From the NCBI GenBank assembly GCA_963920665.1, contig OY987265.1, forward strand, positions 39,561,001-39,625,000: a stretch of DNA of 64,000 nt, read 5' to 3'. The stretch is from Straminergon stramineum (Eukaryota; Streptophyta; Bryopsida; Hypnales; Calliergonaceae). Below, piece after piece: positions 35,536 to 48,700 of the stretch; positions within the stretch are counted from its first letter, which is position 1; each line of letters opens with the position of its first letter. A program made the translations under genes and the position numbers. The notes beneath the pieces were generated by a model. That model had not been told where the DNA came from. It made no database searches and was given only the letters and a program-made list of their open reading frames with translations.

Positions 35536-37713
35536 TGGAACCATCATGCCCAAACTTTGTGGCTATATCGCAACTGAAGGTGCAACATCTGACATAGTCC
35601 TTCATAAGCTTACAGTTGAGTAATGTTCGAACATATCTACATGTGATTGCTGGTTTTGATTTTGAGCCAGCGTCTTAGAGTGTCTTCTCTTTTAAGGGGG
35701 TACAACCTCCAAAGTTTCACCTTAACTCTTTTGTAAGCAATGTCCTGCACTTTGCATTTGCTACTGGTGGAGGTGCCTGATGAAGCAGATGATAGAGCAT
35801 CTGATACGTTTCGTTCATAAAAGTAGACAACTTGAGTGAGATTTTGATACGTGTAACGAGTTTCTAGAAGAGCCAGGTTATTGAGTTGCTTTAGAATGTT
35901 TCAGGCATCTGTTAGATGATTTATTTAATAAGGGGACATCGCAGTACTGTTGATGGTGTATGAGTTGAGATTCTGCTAACATTGATTTTCTTCATGATGT
36001 TTCAAAATATGAATTGAATGATAGACAAGCTACTAAAACATTCTTTGAGTACCTACTGATATGGTGCCTTTGAGAACAGTGTCAAGTAGAATTATTTAGA
36101 GCTAAGGTAATACCAACTGAAATCAGAGCAAATCAGAGCAAATCAGAGCAAATGGAGTGAAACTAAATGAGCTCAACTTTGCAAAACAAGGCATCAAGGA
36201 TTCTTTTCATTTATCAGGATTCTTTCTGTTGCCAATTTAGAGGGTGCTCGCTAAGCGTTTTTTTGAATGTTAATTACATATTTTTGATGATTGACGTTTA
36301 TCAAATGAGGGCCTAGCTTCATCTATACTGTAACAATACCACAATTTCTACTTGTATTGTACATTGAAAAATGATATAGGTTTGAGTAGTATGCAAGTTG
36401 TGGTTACACTTAAGACAAAATATTTGAATGCATTATATAAAGGTTGTTTTATGAACAATAACAATTTAAGATTCTCTATCTTAGTATTTTGGTAAATGTG
36501 TATTTGGGCAATTGATGTGCACAACATCATAAATTGAGCAACCTATCTTATTCTCTAGTGACATATATTAGTTTAGCATCAATTAGACCTATCTAGACTT
36601 CTTTAGAGTCATATATGACATATCTATATTATATAGAATATTGAGACTCTTGAAAAAATAATTTATATATATATATACACACATATATAACACTTAATAT
36701 GTGTTGCATGATCTGAAAGGTAATCTTTAGTTTCACATAGAAGTGGAAACGAATTTTTTGCACATTTCTACATGGTTTCTTATTACATGTACCTAAGTAC
36801 CTTAGTATGATAGTGAAGATACAAAGTGAGTTTTAAATTGGATAAGTACATTCTCCAATTAGATATCAAGAGAATTATAAGAGGATATGATTTAGAAAAG
36901 GTGATAAATAAAGAAGAGAAGATGTATGCAAAAAAATTGCTTGAGTCATTCAAATAAAGGTTTTTATTTCAAGGTAAGATGAATTTTGAATTCCTCAGCC
37001 TTTAGCAAAGAAGCAATGAAATAAAGCATAATCAATCCAAAAAAAAGAACTCAAAGGAGTATGATCAAGTGCACTAACTTTTTAAAAACTACATCCACAC
37101 CATCTCTAACTTTCTTGGGCCATAATTAATTTTTTTCAATGGTATATTTGGGTTTGTATGGCTTTGCAATTCCTACTTTGCAATCCTTAATCTTATCACC
37201 AAATTCTTGGACACAACAAAATCCTTCTTTTTTTTAGTACTATCGTGTCATAGAAATTTGAAGTACAATTGGCTAAACCACTTTCTTCTACAAGCTCATT
37301 TTGACACCTCTATAAAACAAAAGAAGTCTCTGGTGTCACTACGACTTTTAGTGTATGAAATTTTAATACTAAACTAGATGCAAATTTTATATGATTTCAA
37401 TGATAATTTTGTAGGGTTTAGAATAAAATAAAAATCTAACAATTCAATTTTTTTAATAAATTAGAATAGGTTAAATTTGCAACTATTTTAAAGTTACTAA
37501 TTTCCAATTTTCCAAAATTGCAACTATTATAAAGTAATTTCAATTTTTCAATTCTAGAAGTCTTATAAAAAAAGACCATATGAAAGCCACATGAAGTAGT
37601 GATGGATTAAATTTGCATCTAATGTGGTACAAAGTTGATTATGGGAAAATTTTGAGATGGTACTTGACAACCTTCTTATAAACATTATAGCAATCCATGT
37701 CTTATCTATTCTA
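35536..37713. other. 3' flank of the VIT/vWA gene and AT-rich spacer
   Basis: The 3' UTR presumably starts at 35536. A 10-bp unit (AATCAGAGCA) is repeated three times at about 36122-36151. Alternating TA runs occur near 36660-36690. No other gene is supported. Confidence 0.45.
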
Positions 37714-37723
37714 TATGGGAGGT

Positions 37724-38950
37724 CAGTGGTGCTATTTTGTGAGCCTGTGAGTATGAGCCTATGAGCGTTGAGTAGGGATTATGTGACCATTGAGCTCAGA
37801 AATTTGAAAAAGCATTAGAAACTTATTAATATTTCAAAAAATAGATTCCATCTTAAACTTTGGATCAAAATTTATTATTTTTTGGAAATTTTAGTACCTA
37901 CTACCATGGGCCTATTACTGTGGACCTATTACCGTGGGTATATAGAATTCAAATGAAAAATCTAATTTTGAATCTTATGTAGAAATATATATTATGAAGA
38001 TGAAGAATCCAATTGATGTGAAAGATGAATGGAGATGGAAATAAGTTTGTTTAGAATATTAGTTGATCATTGTCCTATAAGAATATGGACCCTCCTAAGG
38101 TCAATGGAAACACACCAATAATTTTTTCTTGATGTGCTATTATTGAATTTTTTTAGATTTTAGAAAAAAATTTGTTGATAAGATTTCATTGCACGTGTCG
38201 AAAGAACTTAGCCGCACCAAGTTTCATTTTTGTTGATCACTATCTTATAGTAGCATGGATCTTCTCAGGGCCGATGGGGGAAGTCCCTTCACTTATATGT
38301 TAATGTGTCAATAATTAGACTTGTTAACATTTTAGAAAAATATTGTTAAGATTTTAAGAAAATATTTGGTTAATAGGGATTATTTGCATCAAGAATGAAC
38401 TTAGTTACACTTAAATGTTGATTAGTTGATCATTGTCTTCTTGTGGAACCTCCTAGGGATTGAACTTTTCTATCTTGATCAAATTGTTGTTTGATTAATC
38501 ACTCCCCACTTGCTACTTGGTACCTCTCGGTGCCAAGGGGAGCCACCCACCCATGTAAAATTTAATATTAAAAATTAATTAATTCATTTTTTTTTAAAAA
38601 TTTTAATTTAAAATTTTTTTTCTTTCCACGTTGGGGGGGCTTTCCTCGGCATTGAGGGGTACCAAGCATCAATAGGGGAGTGATCATAAAAAAATAATTT
38701 CAATGGAACAACCATATTTGATTTCAAAAAAATCCTAATTAATCATTAATTTTTTCTTCTTAAAATTTAGTGAAGTCCAATGAATGGCACATCAAGGTTG
38801 TTTAAGGGACCATGGTAATAGGTCCATGGTAATAGGTATTAATAAAATTTATTAAAAATAGGAAATTTGAGCCAAAAAATTTAGATGGAATCTCTAAAAA
38901 GTTGTATGCTCACAAGCTCATACTTATGGGCTTACAAAATAGCAACCTTG
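37724..38950. mobile_element. Mutator-like non-autonomous element, 1.2 kb
   Basis: Perfect 10-bp direct repeats TATGGGAGGT (37714-37723 and 38951-38960) flank ends that are inverted copies: CAGTGGTGCTATTTTGTGAG and the complement of the right end, CAAGGTTGCTATTTTGTAAG. Farther in, CTACCATGGGCCTATTAC and GGTAATAGGTCCATGGTAAT also pair. The interior has three loose repeats built on TTGTTGATCACTATC-like words (near 38060, 38230, 38410). A 10-bp target duplication and long terminal inverted repeats are typical of MULEs. No transposase frame is seen. Confidence 0.75.
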
Positions 38951-38960
38951 TATGGGAGGT

Positions 38961-39932
38961 GATTCCCTTTTGAGTTTTCTCTATATATGTTTATAATCAC
39001 CAAGAAATTTTTGTGCAAAAACATTTTCCTAAAGGTATGAAATTAGCATTTTTTCATAAGTTTAATTTTAAAAATCTATTTAGCAAAGCTCTTATCTTAC
39101 AATTACTTATATTTTTTTATATCCTCTTTTTATTCTATATTCCAATTTTATATTCTACATACAAACTAGCCTTTTAAGAAGCTATCACATAACATGGTAT
39201 AAAGGGCAATGCCACATCGGATGTAGTTTCATCCCAAGTGGATGATGTGATTTTTTAGTCGACTTGGGAGTGTTTGGAGCCATTGGGACCTCACTTGGAT
39301 TGGCAATACATTTTGGGCCAATAAGGTCTGGTTTGGATGATAGTTTGGAACCATTGATACTTCACTTAACTTTGCATTCAAGGGTGTGTTTGTTATACAT
39401 TCTTGTTTAGTTTTTGATTGCATATTTGATGTTGGTTCTGGCACCCAATTTGTTGTGTGCCACAATCTATTTTTACACAACACAATTTTAAGTTGGCAAC
39501 CACTACAAGTGAAGCTAATAGACTTTTGATCAATTAGGCACTTAAGTAATGAAAATAAGTGAAAAAAACAAAGAAAAAGTATAGTAGAACTTATAGAAGC
39601 AACCACATTTGACTAATTAGGCACTTTGGAGACAAAAATAAGTGAGAACAAAAAAAGTTAAAAGGAGTGGTGGAACTTATAAAAGTAGACACTTTTGACC
39701 AATGAAGTGCTTTAGGAAGAGAAGTATGTAAAAAGTCAAAAACCAAGTGCGGTAGAACTTACAAATGTAACCACTTTTGGCCAATTTGGCACTGACTTTA
39801 GGAGAAGAGTAAGTGAAAAAGCCAAGCTAAGTGCAACAAAACTTACATAGGCAATCATATTGGGGTCATTTGCATTTTTAATGGAAACAAGGTTTCTTGG
39901 ATGAAGAGCCACCCAATTGTACCTTAAATATT
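38961..39932. other. AT-rich spacer with loosely repeated units
   Basis: Between 39515 and 39850, four loose copies of a roughly 95-bp unit occur, each with 'cacttttgacc/ccaattaggcac' and 'agtggtagaacttata' words. No gene is seen. Confidence 0.4.
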
Positions 39933-41345
39933 ACTAGTATGCACGTATTGTTGCCATAGTATCATAAAATAAAAGTAAAAATAATTTTCTAATTTTCTAA
40001 TATTTTAATATATGAAAACTTCAAAATTCAATATATTTTCTACCATGGGTCAGAACACTATGAAACAAAGTCCATGAACCCCTCCTCGCTAAAGACTTTT
40101 TGAAAATTCCAAGAATAGAACTTGGAGATGCATAACTCCAAAGATCTCATCAAAACAAACAAACAACCTTGTTTAAGGTATAGATTAGTATATGCTTATG
40201 TTGTTGCCTCAATATAAGTAAAATTAAAAATAATTTTCTAATTTTTTAACTTATAAAAACTTCAAATTTCAATATTCTATTTTTTGCCATGAGTTGGAAT
40301 GCCACAAAACAAAGTCCATGCATCCCTCCTTGTTGAGGGCTTTCCAACAATTCGAAGAATGTGTTTGAGGAATGCATGGTTTTGGAGGTCTCACTATAAC
40401 AAACAAACCAAACAACCTAATTTAAGGTATATACTAGTATGTCTTGTGCCATTGCTATAGTCAAAATCAAAGTAAAAGTAATTTTCTAATTTAAAAATAA
40501 ATTAGAAATAAATAATTTTTGCACCATAGGTCTAAACGCCATGAATCAAAGCCTATGCATCCCTCTTTTCAAAGAACTTTTTGACAATACTAAGAATCAT
40601 TAGAAGAAAACATTGTTAGTTTCAACAAAATCTAGGTGACGCAAAATGCAGTTTTTTGGCAAAACCTAGATTTTGCATCACCTAGATTTTGTTGAAACCA
40701 ATAATGTTTTCTTCTAGTGAATGCAACTAGAAGGCATACAAGTTTAGAGATCTCAACATTACAAACAAACAAATTTAATTTATGGACTATGTGTCTTATG
40801 TTGTTTCAATAGTATAATAAAATTTACTAAGAACACACGTGAGGGACACATTTTCCAAGAGATCTCATAGTAACAAACAAACAACAAAACAAACTCAGTA
40901 ACTAATTTAATGGATGGATAGGACCCATACTCAAACCCTTATTTGGACAATTTTAGGTGTTTACCTTATTGTGATTGTTTTCAGGCGTTACCTTGTTGTT
41001 TGCTAGGCATTTTTAGGTAGAATGTTACTAGTGGACAATTGTGCCATATTCCTATGCCCTGTCCCTATAAAATAATCAAGATATGAATGTGCCATATGTT
41101 GTTGCCACAACCAAAATAAAAGTAAAAGTAATTTTTACTTTTTTACTTATTTTTTACTTCATAAAAACTTCAAAATTCAATATCTTTTCTACCGTGAGTC
41201 AAAACATCATGAAACAAAGTCCGTGCACCCCTCCTCGTAGATAGCTTTCTGACAGTAACAAAAATGCGACTGGGGGACGCACAGTTCTAAAGATCTAAAA
41301 GTAAAGTAACAAACAACCTAATTTAAGGTATGGAATGATGTGTAG
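39933..41345. repeat. Tandem array of about five diverged 230-260 bp units
   Basis: Unit starts (ACTAGTATG-like) are at about 39933, 40194, 40432, 40783 and 41087. Each unit holds CTTCAAAATTCAATA, then GAAACAAAGTCCATG, CCCTCCTCG and a CAAACAAAC tail, as in the two-unit array at 27018-27540. The third unit is split by a 122-bp insertion (40598-40719). The array ends about 290 bp before the phosphatase start codon. Confidence 0.75.
40598..40719. mobile_element. 122-bp CACTA-like hairpin MITE
   Basis: The ends CATTAGAAGAAAACATT and, on the other strand, CACTAGAAGAAAACATT form an inverted repeat that extends through CAACAAAATCTAGGTGA, giving arms of about 55 bp. The trinucleotide AAT flanks both sides (40595-40597 and 40720-40722). 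A CACTA terminus plus a 3-bp duplication is diagnostic of the CACTA (En/Spm) superfamily. It inserted into a unit of the tandem array. Confidence 0.8.
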
Positions 41346-41634
41346 ATTGTTTGTCTATAGATCTTCTTATTGTCCACATATGGCCTAGCCTCCACATGTT
41401 GTTGTTTGTACTTTTAATTTGCCGTTAAAGTAAAGTTCATTGTGTGCCAAAGAAAAACACACAAAACAGACACAGTTTTTGCCAATTTGGCCAGTGCAGT
41501 GGTACTGTGAACGACCGCTTCCAGACGAAGCAGATTCCAGCTCTCATCAACAACCCACCAAACCTTCTCTCTACCATCAGCGTTTTGCAGAGTACTCCGC
41601 ATTGACATCTGCATTTACATCTGCACTGAAGGTG

Positions 41635-44600
41635 ATGGACAACCATGAGCTTCTCGAGGTCAGAAATCTCACCTTCCCCACCTCCAATTCACTCAAAGCA
41701 TGTAGATTCATCTACACTTTGCTGGATGTCTACTTTCCTACTCTTCCGTTGTCGTCGTTAATTAGGGTGATGGAGTTTGCTATTATTTAGTTTTTATTGA
41801 GTGTTATTTAAGGATTGCAAGGGGATGCTGGTGCATTAAAGTATGCATTGTTTGGATACTGGATGCGAAAGTTAACAGGGGTTCAAAGTTTGAGTGATAG
41901 ATGACCTAAAATCGAGATTCTCAAAAGGGATGTGTAGATTTTTTTAGGGTTTTGTAGTTAGGTATGACTTGCAATTAGGTAGTTGTGTCTTAAGAGTGGG
42001 AATTATGGAAGATGGTGGGAGATGACTAGATGAAGTGATGGTTTGTGCTTTTCGGGTTTTGGTAGGGTTTTGGATCGAAGCTCATGTTATTGTAGGGTTT
42101 TTCCTTGTGTAGGTTCATGTGTTCTGTAGACATGGGGATCGGTCACCCACACCTCTTGGGGAGGCCAAAGCTCAGACTGAGCTTTGGACAAGCCGCATCC
42201 AGGAGGTTCCTGCTACGTTACGAAATCGGGAGTACTTCCCACAGAAGTTCCCTTGGGGGCTTCTCACTACTAAGGGTAAGCTACAGTGATTGATCTCTCA
42301 CAAGCTGAATTATGATAACACGTTTCGTAATCATGATTGGTCCTTTTGAGGCTCAGATGGTTGGAAGCTTCACATTTAGGGATTGGATGCTTCACATGAT
42401 TTTTGGCTTGATTACCGGTATTGGTCAAGAAATTAGTTCTTATTGAAGCTGTTTGGAACAGGAGCGGAGCAGGCAAGGAATTTGGGTGTGTGGTTGAGAG
42501 AGCACTACTTACCCGAGTTCAGGAAATCGAACGGGAAATTGAACTTTCGGGAAGCTCCTGAGAATTTTGTTAGTTTGCGAACAACCAACTTCCTCCGCAC
42601 CACTCTCACTGGTATACCTCACTATGATCAATGCCTACCATGAACATTGTTTTCCGTGAAATTAGATTGATTCAGGAACTTTTAGACGACATCTTAAGGA
42701 AATCATCCTCATGATATATAGGGAAGCCAAGGAATGACTCTTTTTATGATGCCTAAAAGTTCCTGAAATAGTCTAATTTTATGGAAAACCCTGTTCTTTC
42801 TTGTAATGTAGGACTATATACGTTTCTGCACTGAATAATTGTTGTCGGATGTTGCATTTCACGTCTGTTTTCGTACAGATTATGGGCTCATTGCTCCTGA
42901 CAGCCCATATGTTTTTAGTTTAGGGTTGATGTTTATTTTTATTTTTTTCTGTATTGTGCGACTTACTTTCTTATCTGCTGTTGGATGGGAGCAGCCTGGT
43001 TTTTGTTGGAGGGATTATTGGAGTCTTCGGAAGCTGCAGGCTCTATCCCTTTCATTTGTCGAGAAGCGAAGGACGAAAATCTCTACCACAATGAGTACTG
43101 CCCTCGGTATGCATTCCTTAACAATCACGCCTCGTCTAATATTACATGTTAGTGCTGAAGTCCGATGCTTTGGAAAATTATGGGAAAACCTATTGATAAA
43201 ACGTAATGATATATCTGTAGTCTTCGGCAAAAGTGGGATCAAGCTTGGACGGCCATTAAGAGAGCGGTTGGGGATGACGGGGTTAACTGGCGAGAGAACT
43301 TTAAGGGCATGCAAGCCGCAATGACTCGGGTATTGGAGCTTGTCCTTGACAGTCCAGGATTTTTGATGTCCATGGACGGTGCAGGTTTCCCATGGATAAC
43401 GGTAATTCCCTCAGAGACTTCAGTTCATGCAAAAGACTCTATTGTGAGTTAGGCTTGTTTAAAACTAAGTATGAGATTTTGCTTGCATAGACGAAAGTTG
43501 CTTTCTGGAAAACTCCAACTTACCCTTATTTTATTATTTTAGGCTGTGGATACATTTGAATGCGGAAGGTTTCATGGCGATGCCTTACCGGAGGGAGTTT
43601 CTGAGGAAAATATTACGGCTGTTCGATCATTGCTTGCAAAAGACTATGCTGCATCATATCAGGTAAACTAGATCTCGAGATCGTAAAGATCTACACTGCG
43701 TTAAAATAATTTCTATGTGGTCTTCTGCATGTTTAGCAGCGCAGGCATCTTTCAGTAGTATGCAACATTAAGATATGATCAGCAAGAGTGTATCGTTTAG
43801 TAGTCCCAGTTTCACATCCATTGATTTATGCAAAAATTTTAATTGTTGTTGCCATGCTATGGCAGGATAGAGACGTGTTGCAATTGGCCATAGGCAGGCT
43901 GGTGAGGGAGTTGAAGGAGGCGTTACTTGATCGTGTTAACGTTTCTCAATCCTCAGCGTGCCGCCCTTCTCTTTACTTATACTCAGGTCACGACGTTACC
44001 ATCATGCCACTTTCAGGTAATCATCACTTCTCACAGATCAATTTTAACTCCTAATGGGGTTTAAGAATCAAACATGGCTCAAACAGTTTAGTCTATTGCA
44101 CAGTTATCTTTGTAAATATTCTTAAGCTATGTTGACCACGCACCCTTTGCATTGGAGTTGCATTGTGCTTGGCAGTTACTGCACTGGGTCTATACTAGTT
44201 AGCTGAGAAATAATGTTTTCACTCTTGAACTCAAGGTATGAGAGAATTTGTGCCCAAGGAAGATGTCAAAGAATCGGAGCATCTTGAACATCCTGATTCT
44301 TCCTTGAATTAGAAGTTGGACCCAGGGTGTTCGCAGTTCCTTTCAAGGATGTATGTTGTGAACTTCTAGAAGAAATTTAAAATTTCTAACGAATTCGTTT
44401 ATGAACTTTTGAATGCAGTGGCAATCGGGGTGCCCTGGCCAGAATGGCCCGGTTACACATCCTCAATATGTTTTGAATTGTGGCGCTCCCAGGACGGTGA
44501 ACACTTCGTCCGCGTCCTTTTTGACCGCAAGGAGGTTGCTATTCCCATCTCTCGAGTCGAGGGCGCACCCAAGAAAGCCTTTCTATCTTTTGATGAGTTT

Positions 44601-44705
44601 TGTAAAGTAACTGAATGGTCTAGTCTCTCCGAGACCGAATTCTGCAGTAAGTGCCAGGATGTCTCAGACATCACACCACCGACGCCCAACCGCATCTTAG
44701 CTTAA
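41635..44705 (+). CDS. Histidine acid phosphatase, lysophosphatidic acid phosphatase type 6-like
   Basis: Exons: first exon from ATG 41635 (ending at 41658 or 41766, both phase 0), then 42113-42275, 42462-42611, 42992-43106, 43221-43401, 43543-43662, 43866-44016 and 44419-44705, with consistent phases. The protein is about 396 or 432 aa. Exon 2 opens with VHVFCRHGDRSP, the RHGxRxP catalytic motif of branch-2 histidine phosphatases, in which the His forms the phosphoenzyme. Exon 3 has LRTTNFLRTTLT, like the conserved R(S/T)xxxxRT segment. Exon 7 has YSGHDVTIMPL, the HD proton-donor motif. All catalytic motifs are therefore present. ACP6-type enzymes hydrolyse lysophosphatidic acid to monoacylglycerol; the substrate here is inferred only from the family. 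Intron 3 contains a microRNA-like hairpin (42649-42789). The last exon is Cys-poor and ends in PNRILA. The gene converges with the GTPase gene at 45715. Confidence 0.85.
42649..42789 (+). ncRNA. Candidate small-RNA hairpin B inside intron 3 (unproven)
   Basis: Left arm 42649-42693 (with TTCAGGAACTTTTAGACGAC) pairs with right arm 42748-42789 (with GCCTAAAAGTTCCTGAAATA); the outer ends GTTTTCC and GGAAAAC also pair. The stem is about 42 bp with a few mismatches and one small asymmetric region. It lies wholly within an intron of the phosphatase gene and on its strand. Hairpin A at 28771-28915 is a diverged paralogue. The arms match no microRNA family I recognise. Confidence 0.4.
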
Positions 44706-44756
44706 GTAATCTTTTAACTACAATGAGGTATACAATAAGGTGAACACTTTTGGAAA

Positions 44757-44945
44757 GAGGCATTAGTATTCCATAAGCGGAGTGTTGAGCTGAAATTACG
44801 GAGTTACCAAAATTTTTTAAAAGAGGCATTACTACGTCGTGAGCAGAGCATTGAGCTGCAATTACTGATTTGTTAAAAAAATTAAAACGAGGCATTAGTA
44901 CGTCATGCGCGGAGTGTTTAGATGCAATACTGATTTTGCTGCCAA
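44757..44945. repeat. Three tandem repeats of about 66 bp downstream of the phosphatase
   Basis: GAGGCATTA recurs at about 44758, 44824 and 44890, followed each time by TACGTC-like, GCGGAGTGTT-like and GAGCTGCAATTACTGATTT-like sequence. The unit is a multiple of three, so the minus strand shows a spurious repetitive open frame (44671-45147). It lies in the probable 3' UTR of the phosphatase, between convergent genes. Confidence 0.7.
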
Positions 44946-45714
44946 GAGACAATCTGAGAAACATGTTACAACTGAATGATATACCAGAGTGCATCCTGAA
45001 TGCACCAAAGGTCAAATATTTCATGCACTTACAGTTGAGCTTATTAGAGGAAAAACGCATATTTTGGTACGATGGTGATGAATTCTTAGCTCGAGGTTGT
45101 GTTGAATAACTTGACCAAGGTGCTTTGGCTTGGTAGCTGTCATGCATGGATCATTTCTTAGTAATTGGCTGGCACTGTGACCCTGTAGATAATTAGCGTA
45201 ACGTGCTTGAAGATCTCATGTTGCTCCAATGTCTCGTCCTGCACTTGAATGAAAATGGGAGATTCCTGGTTACCAAGAACCCGTTATGCCTAGACTTGAC
45301 AGTAGAACCATGATGTTAAGTTGCACAGATTAAGTAGACTTCAACTAACTTAATGTCAACTCTGTAGGACCTCAAGGTATAGCTGCAAGACTATTCGCAT
45401 TTCTACATAGGACAGAAGCCACTGGGCATGACCTATTGTGTACATTTAAGACCTCATTGCCATTTTGCTTTGTCCAACAACTTTGGAAAAGTGATGTGAT
45501 GTATATCTCTAGCCCAGGCTCCAACAGATACACAACAGGGTCCAAACAAGATAAACAGCGGTAATATACAAAGTCATCGCCAGTACTTACATAGGCTCTA
45601 CCAGGTCACAGAACGCTGCTCACAATGAAATATAATCCTATGCAGGGCAAAAGTAAAATTGGATGCAAAGAAAGAGCAAAAGCAAGCATGCAGTAGCAAC
45701 TACACTGAAAGATG

Positions 45715-48700
45715 TTAAAGACATGTCTTGAAAGACTCCAACAAAACGTCTTTCTTCAGATTCTTTCCTGCACAACCACAGCTAAGCTCAGATTGGTATC
45801 AAAGGTAACTGAATTTTGATACTTTCCAAGTGAGGAGATTGAAGGATTTGTCTAGAGCTATAATCTAAGAAACCTTTAGCAGAATAATTTCCAATATTGA
45901 AAGCACAAGACACACTTAACAATAAATGGAAGACTGACAACACGAATACAGCAGATTGAATCGAGGGTCCACTTTGAAAGCAGGACAAACCTATGAAGAC
46001 TATCTGCGTCCTTCGCCTCTCATCCGGCCTCCAAGATCGTGTAGGAACAATCTCATATAGGTCACGAACAGCCTGCATTTGCACAAGATAAAGTGCATGA
46101 TAAAGAACTTGAAAAACAATTTTTCAAATAAATTCTGTTTGTATCAGCAAAGGGAGCAGCCTCAAACATATGCTAGGCTTACACTCTTTGAAAGATTGGA
46201 TCATTTCTCTTAATATGCAGAGAAATGAATCCACAGCCCAAACAAATGAGAGCTTCAAAGTAATAATCAAGTCTAGTTCAGAAGGAAGAACCCTCGCAGT
46301 ACTAACAATAAAAGAGGAAACATAACATGTGAGAACACATTATCGGAAATACAGGCTATGCACACATTTAAGGGTGATCAACTCATTCACAACTGTATTA
46401 TAAGATAGTCCCACTGGTTGCAGCTCTCAAAGAAGAGTACGCATATGTTGTTTTGGAATTCTACCTGAAGCATGTACATGTTATCAGACCCCTGAATATT
46501 AAAGACGCCCTTCATGCGATAGATTTCAGATTCCATTCCTCCTTCCCACAAGAGATCCCCAAGCCAGTCATTTACCTGTCACCAGATCAATAGGGATGTT
46601 TTAATCCATCAAATGGTACATGTATGTTTCTTTGCAATGACTACAACATGTGAATGAACTTTGTGACCATAAGAGAATAAAATGAGTTTCCAGGTATCGC
46701 CAGGTCGCCAGACCAATATCATGACTCTCATTGTCGACACCACAGAAATGAAGTGGAGCAAAAATTACTTTGTCCAGATTAGCAGCTTCAGATGCAGAGA
46801 AGCTGACAGTGCCCACCATACGATCGTGGACATCCCGTTCATCCAGTTGCAAGAGTATCTCAACATCTGCAGAAAGCTGTGGATATTCACAAGAGGATTA
46901 GATACTCAATCAGAAGTTTCAGAACCTGCAAGAAACACAAAGGTAAGGGTTGTTTGGACAGCAACAAATCCACCTAGGAAGAGACGACTGTACCTGGGCT
47001 TTGTATGCCCTGCGATCAAATACATCCTTGAGGTCCACTTGACAACGCTCAGAGCGAACAATTTTCACTAATCCATTGATCTTATGAATCTGAGCTTCCA
47101 AGTCCTCCACTTCTATTGAACCTCCAGTTACAAGGTCAACCTTGTTAAGAAGCACCACATCCTGTATCCCAGACCCTGTCAATTCTTAATAGGTCAATTT
47201 ATACCAAGAAAATTTGTCATTCAGGCATTAATAATATGGAAGAACATTCACCAGAGATGAGACCCCTACCGCAAATGCAATCTGAAGGTACGCTTCATTC
47301 ACTGCCCCATTTTCCCGTGTATCTGCGAGTTGCTGCTTCAAGTTCCTGGCATCTACAACCTGCCAGCCCACATCATGTTCAAAATAAAAGCATTTACAAG
47401 GGAATGGGTAATGCTGTCTAATATTCTTGCGGAAAAAATAACGTGGTGATAATGAGAGACATCAGCTACTAAAATATTTATCCAGTCAAGGCCCTTGGTG
47501 CATATAATACTGCGTACTTGGGGAATCCAAAGAAGAGTAGAATATAAGAAGCCTCCATTGCATAAGGTACTACAGTTGAGAATGAACTCAAGGTTGCGAG
47601 TGTAATCAATCTTATTGTAGATGTCCACTTTTACACCAATTTTATTGAAATGATTCTTATAAAATTAATTTGAACGCATTTGAATTACATTTTTCACAAA
47701 ATAATCAATGGAATTGGTCATTTCAAACCATGAAATCTTTAGGAGTTATATTCCTAAAGCTTGTGATGATTGGATTACGACGAGCATTCAAAACATACCG
47801 TAACTATAGAGTCCAGATGAACAGGGGATTCAAGTTGATCATCAATCCAAAGCACAGCAGCAACCGGGCCAGGATTCGCAAGCCCAGTTGTCTCCAGAAT
47901 TATATGATCAAACCTGCAAAATGAGCCGTAAACATTTTCAAGAACAAGTAAATCTTAGTTAATCGAACGAAATCTCAGCAAAACTTCGTAGAAAACGAAC
48001 ATAAAACAGAAGATACTAAAACCATTCGAAACCTGACCCCGTCTCCTATAGTGACCCCTGTGGTTGGTTTCAATTAGCAAATTAGGTAGAAGCATGACTT
48101 GGCTAAATGTCAATGGCCACTAATCCTGTATAGAAATGGGGATGTCTACTACCCCTTCCCTTCCATAGCACTCCACAATCTCCCCCTTTCAACAATTGCA
48201 TACGAAATCATCCAATACATTGAATGAGAAAAACTTGATCTCAACAAAATTTGGCTATTGCACTCAAAGTGATCTCTCAACAGCTCTAAGGTAACAGCTC
48301 TAAGCTAAGTACACCTTATTGCAAAACCCACATAATTGCATCACTATTTATGCCCCTCTTTATTTTAGAACCTAAATATATTTTTGTCTTACGAAATTTG
48401 TGCCCCTTGAATAAGTGAAGAATGACAACTCTAGGTATAGGTTCTTAAATGAAGATGGTGTATATATAGTGACAAAATAAGGTAGGGGTTGCAATTAGGT
48501 TTACTTACCTTATTCTACTCTCCCCAAATCATACTATCCACTGTCACAGTACATTGACAACATCTAATCCACTGTAGCACCTCCCCACGAAATCATAATA
48601 CAGAGACGACGCTTACTTTTCCCGTCGCTCCAGCAATTGTTCAAGAGCTTGCACGAAGCTATGCTTGACACTACAACAGACACACCCATTCCCCAATTCC

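Noticed and set aside
43143..43200. Frame within intron 4 of the phosphatase (RPMLWKIMGKPIDKT)
   Set aside because: It is followed by stops, and the next acceptor (43220) would leave an impossible 18-base intron; direct splicing 43106 to 43221 keeps phase and reads well.
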